Positions 60,501-64,000 of a stretch of 64,000 nucleotides of DNA are shown piece by piece (the first letter of the stretch is position 1; every line of letters starts with the position of its first letter). A program made the position numbers and the translations under genes. This DNA is from Syngnathus acus (lineage: Eukaryota > Chordata > Actinopteri > Syngnathiformes > Syngnathidae). The notes under the pieces were generated by a model that was not told where the DNA came from, did no database searches, and saw only the letters and a program-made list of their open reading frames with translations. The stretch lies in contig NC_051093.1 of assembly GCF_901709675.1 (NCBI RefSeq), positions 4,423,053 through 4,487,052 of the forward strand, read 5' to 3'.

Positions 60501-62600
60501 CAACCTAAAGCCTTTCTCTGGAGACTTGGTGGCGAGGTGTTTTTAATTGATTTTTGATTAGGATGTTGTGTGTGTGTCGGGGGGGGGGCGTGTTGTCCAT
60601 TAGCATCGATATGGAAGAGAGAGCAAGGCTGAGATACTCCCTCAAAGATGCTGCAACGCAAATGACAAGTAAATAAAAACGCATTTGATATGCACCAATG
60701 GGACAAAATATTATTCTTTCATTCGGCGCTGCTAAACGCTCGGCTTGAATTATGCACCTTTTTGCTTGTCTTTGTTTTCAGTATTTTAACATTGACGCTG
60801 ATGTCTTTTTACCTCACCGTTCTTGGGAGCAATTTGCAAACTTCAGGAACACAAATGGTGCAGCAACTTATGGCGACAGACAAACTGCTTTATCCTCTGC
60901 AAAAAACGACGAATATTTTGGCTCTACTGACAAGCTCAGACTGTCCTACACTGCCCTCAGGTGGCCAAGGATTTGGAATTTCTGCTCCGCCCACATTCCG
61001 AAGACTTTAAATTGACCTTATTTCTACTGATCTTACATCTGTTGGGCTTTGCTTCCAGTCTGCTGCAGCTCCATTTAAAAAAACCAACTTTTCTTACATA
61101 AAGAATTTCTCTTTGACAGTGTCAAATGAAGATAACTAATGAGGTGGCATTAATATTCAATTCCTTCCCGATAGTTTTCATCTTATTGCAAAGTAGATTG
61201 TGCTGGTGTACCTAATAATAAGAACAAGAATCTTTGACGAGACCTCAAGATACTCTTTTGTTCATAGATGATAGCAGGAAGTGGCTTGTACAGTGGGTGT
61301 ATAACAAGGGAGGGGAGAGAGGGAGGGGGGGGTCAACTAAATCGCCGCCAGGGACTGTTCAATTCCCATCTCCCATCTTTTCACGCAACTTTTCTTTCAA
61401 TCTCTTTTCCTCTCTCTCTCTAATTCAGTCCTCTTTCCAGTAGATCATTTACGTGTGTTTTGGTGCAATCCATTGCTGCGCCTATTCCTGCACGATCCTG
61501 AACTCTCCATCACCCCATTACGCAGCCAACATTGCTCCACGCGCGCCAACAGCCTCATGTTCTCAGCTTCCCAGAATGTGTTGTTTTATTTTCCGACACA
61601 CTCCACCCCCCCCCACCACCCTAACCACACCCGTTGCTTTTATTCTTGTGTTGTTTTTCTCATCTGTATTATCAATCTGTCATGGAAGGTGAGAGAAAGC
61701 GAGAGTCCTTTACTCTTAAGTCACACACACGCACGCACACACATTTTTGCTTGCACAATGACTTGAAACATCCCCAAAAAGGCTTTCATTGGAACCAGAT
61801 GTTCCCAGCATTCCGCCAGGATTCTCAGCCAGATGACAAGTCTCCAGTACCGCCGCACAGTGCACATATTTACCCGGATACAGGACCATAATGAGTCTCA
61901 AGTGCAGTTTTTCCCATTTTACGATATTTTTTCCCGCCTACGATCTTGTCGCGCTCATGAATAATACAGACGATTTTTACCTTTGGCTTTTCAAAACAAC
62001 ACCCCGTTCCCGGTTATGAAAAAAAAGCTCAGGGTTAATAGCGTAACCATGACGACAGAAGACACACACACTTAAGTGCCACTGCTCTTTTGTAATGAAG
62101 CTATCTATCTATTTTCTTTGCTACTTAAACTTTCTTGTTCAAGGTTGAGGCAAGCTGAAGCCGGTCCCGGCTGAGTTAATGCGTGATGCAGGCTAAACCC
62201 TGATTGGTCGCCGATCAATCACAGGCTATGTGCCGTGGGTATTGTCGTTTAGTATTTGTTTAACTGTACAACAAAGAAGAATCCGCATTTTCTTGCAATT
62301 TTGTTTGGTATTTTTTGCGGGTTTTGTTTGTGTGTGGATTTATTTCACATTCTTTGCATATTTTGGCATTTTTGTGGGCAGTCCGCTAATGTTTTAATTT
62401 AATTATCTTTAATTTAATTATCTTATGCTGTAATGCGTGTTAAGAAAATCGGCACGTCAGCAAATTTTAAAAGAACTAATCAGCTGATTAAATCGATTAA
62501 TCGGTTGGACTTGCTCGGCAGAAACGTTTTTGGGCAGATTTGCTCATTTGTCTTTATAATTTAAATTTGGCTTTATATAGTGATCTCATAAAACGTAACT
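54550..62600. other. Non-coding region, gene desert
   Basis: No splice-supported coding exon. It includes 12-G runs at 57894-57905 and 58171-58182 and a GA-rich tract at 60270-60360. Short CA/GT repeats lie near 57247 and 61720. A segment rich in unique, homeodomain-like cores lies at 57540-57625. Confidence 0.45.
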
Positions 62601-62603
62601 TAA

Positions 62604-62652
62604 CTAATAATAATAATAATAATAATAAATAAAATAATAATAATAAAAAAAT
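62604..62652 (+). repeat. TAA trinucleotide microsatellite
   Basis: An imperfect TAA/AATAAT repeat of about 49 bases ending in an A run. Confidence 0.8.
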
Positions 62653-64000
62653 TTTTGTCATATGTACTTTTCTAATAAACTGAGAAATTCCATTGTGTTC
62701 ATGAATTTGAGCGGAAGCAACCTAGGACAATTCTAAGGGCGCTTACTTTAATGAGCCAAAGTAAAAGAGTGCAAGGAGCGCTTCATTTTGATGGCGCAAA
62801 GTGATTCTAAGTAAAGAGTCAGTGATGACTTTGAACGTGTCATTTGCGAGGCGACAAACGCGCCTCTCAGCATTTAGATGGGCTCACAATTGCGCCGGCG
62901 CAGATCACAACCAGAGTGTTTCTCTCCTATCTGGTAATTAGTTCTCCCTCGGTCCCGGCGCAGCCATTTGATGTTATTTGGAGACGGAGTGCCATCATTC
63001 CGCCGCTCCTAAATTAAACCGTAATTGTTCCGCAGTTTCAATGAAGCGCGGCGTGCGCTCCGGCTGACAACAAACATCTGAGCCGGGCGCCCGAGCTAAC
63101 GCCTGATCACACTGTTTCACGCATCTCGTGGGAATCCACTGGGGTTTTGTGCAAAAAAGTGCGATGCACTGTAATTGCGAGAGCACATGCCGCTTTTTGG
63201 ACGACTTGTAAAAGACTCACACATCTTGAAAAGTACGAGGATCTAACACCATCAAAGTGGCTGGATTTGCGTCACATATGAACAAGAACCCATTTGGTAT
63301 CAAAATACGTACAATTGAATAATGCATCGAAAAAAAAGTCATTTAAAAAAAAAAAAAGATACGGAAAAATTCAAATATAGTCAATTGTTCTGATCCGCTG
63401 TTCTTGCTAGGTCATTCTAATCATGCTCATCGAATCACATGCCGCAAATAAATGTCAGCTTCCAAAAGGTCAAAACAGTAATGGATGGAATATCGGCGAG
63501 AGTCATTTTCCTCGATTACACGCTAAATATTTGACTTGACTGTAGATGTTGTTCAGCCTGTCATCTCAAGACGATACGAAAAGGGAAAAAATAAAGAATT
63601 ATAGATTGCGTTTATTGCCACGGTGGAAATATAACTGACCGTGGCACCCCCCAAAAAAAGACACTGATAAATGACCTCCCACGTATTGATTGCCTCACGC
63701 AGAATAATAACAAGCAACGCCGAGGTCTTGATATTTGCTGCGCCAAGGCTTTTCTTTTTTTTCCTCCCCGTTCTTTCATTTTATTTCCTATTTGTCCTCA
63801 GGTTTAGTTTTAATGGCGGCGCAAATCAAGGCTAGAAACACAACACGCTCTCCTCTCAAACCATAAATTACATTTGCACCTCCAGCTAACTTTCACTTTG
63901 CTGCTCGCTAACTTTATCCCACTCCTCATAAGTTTTCTCATCTCCACACATCCCGGTCAGCGAAAGCGGTCCCAGCTGTACTTCAAAAACCCGGCGCTAG
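62653..64000. other. Non-coding end of the window
   Basis: GC-richer, unique-looking DNA at 62820-63130 contains GGTAATTAG, CCATTTGATGTTATTTGGAG and ACCGTAATTG cores, another candidate regulatory element. No coding exon reaches the right edge. Confidence 0.35.

Noticed and set aside
60690-61015. Overlapping plus-strand frames near 60.7-61.0 kb
   Set aside because: Two frames are equally open, neither shows splice sites or a family motif, and a CACTGCCCTCAGGTGGC string suggests a short-repeat origin.
1-64000. CRISPR arrays, bacterial operons, prophage or integron features
   Set aside because: No regularly spaced repeats and no prokaryotic gene layout; introns and vertebrate families show a eukaryotic genome.

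Overview
The window looks like nuclear DNA from a ray-finned fish, most likely a teleost with a compact genome. Three genes have vertebrate-type splice sites and short introns (mostly 70-150 bp). The protein families are vertebrate: VAC14, FATP1, a CD97-type adhesion GPCR and a TRIM/B30.2 protein. The repeats are teleost-type remnants of hAT-like, MITE and non-LTR elements. No bacterial operon, CRISPR array, rRNA or convincing tRNA gene was seen.

Gene-rich part (1-31 kb). A seven-exon zinc-finger gene on the minus strand (1305-5616) starts head-to-head with an uninterrupted VAC14 reading frame on the plus strand (6186-8531). A RING-less TRIM-like B30.2 gene follows on plus (11078-13778). Next come two minus-strand genes that I could reconstruct exon by exon with consistent phases. 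One is slc27a1 (FATP1), 12 coding exons, 648 aa (14676-18078). The other is an adhesion GPCR of the ADGRE5/CD97 type, 19 exons, 764 aa (20333-26739). At 28.1-30.3 kb lies a possible small spliced gene encoding 48 aa. It is supported only by splice sites, a poly(A) signal and an ETS-motif promoter.

Gene-poor part (31-64 kb). I found no convincing coding exon in about 33 kb. The region holds microsatellites, unusually many G or C homopolymer runs, purine/pyrimidine-biased tracts, a 379-bp palindromic MITE, a three-copy diverged repeat and several stretches dense in homeodomain-core and other binding-like motifs. This pattern suggests a regulatory desert or a very large intron of a developmental gene outside the window, but that is inference.

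The genes do not form a pathway. VAC14 scaffolds PI(3,5)P2 synthesis, FATP1 imports and activates long-chain fatty acids, the CD97-like protein is a leukocyte-type adhesion receptor, and the zinc-finger and TRIM-like proteins are probably regulatory. No complete new system is evident. The points most worth a second look are the intronless VAC14, the composite FAR1-like/SANT-like/C2H2 protein, the candidate 48-aa gene and the motif-dense desert. All coordinates were read by eye, so exon ends may be off by a base or two.
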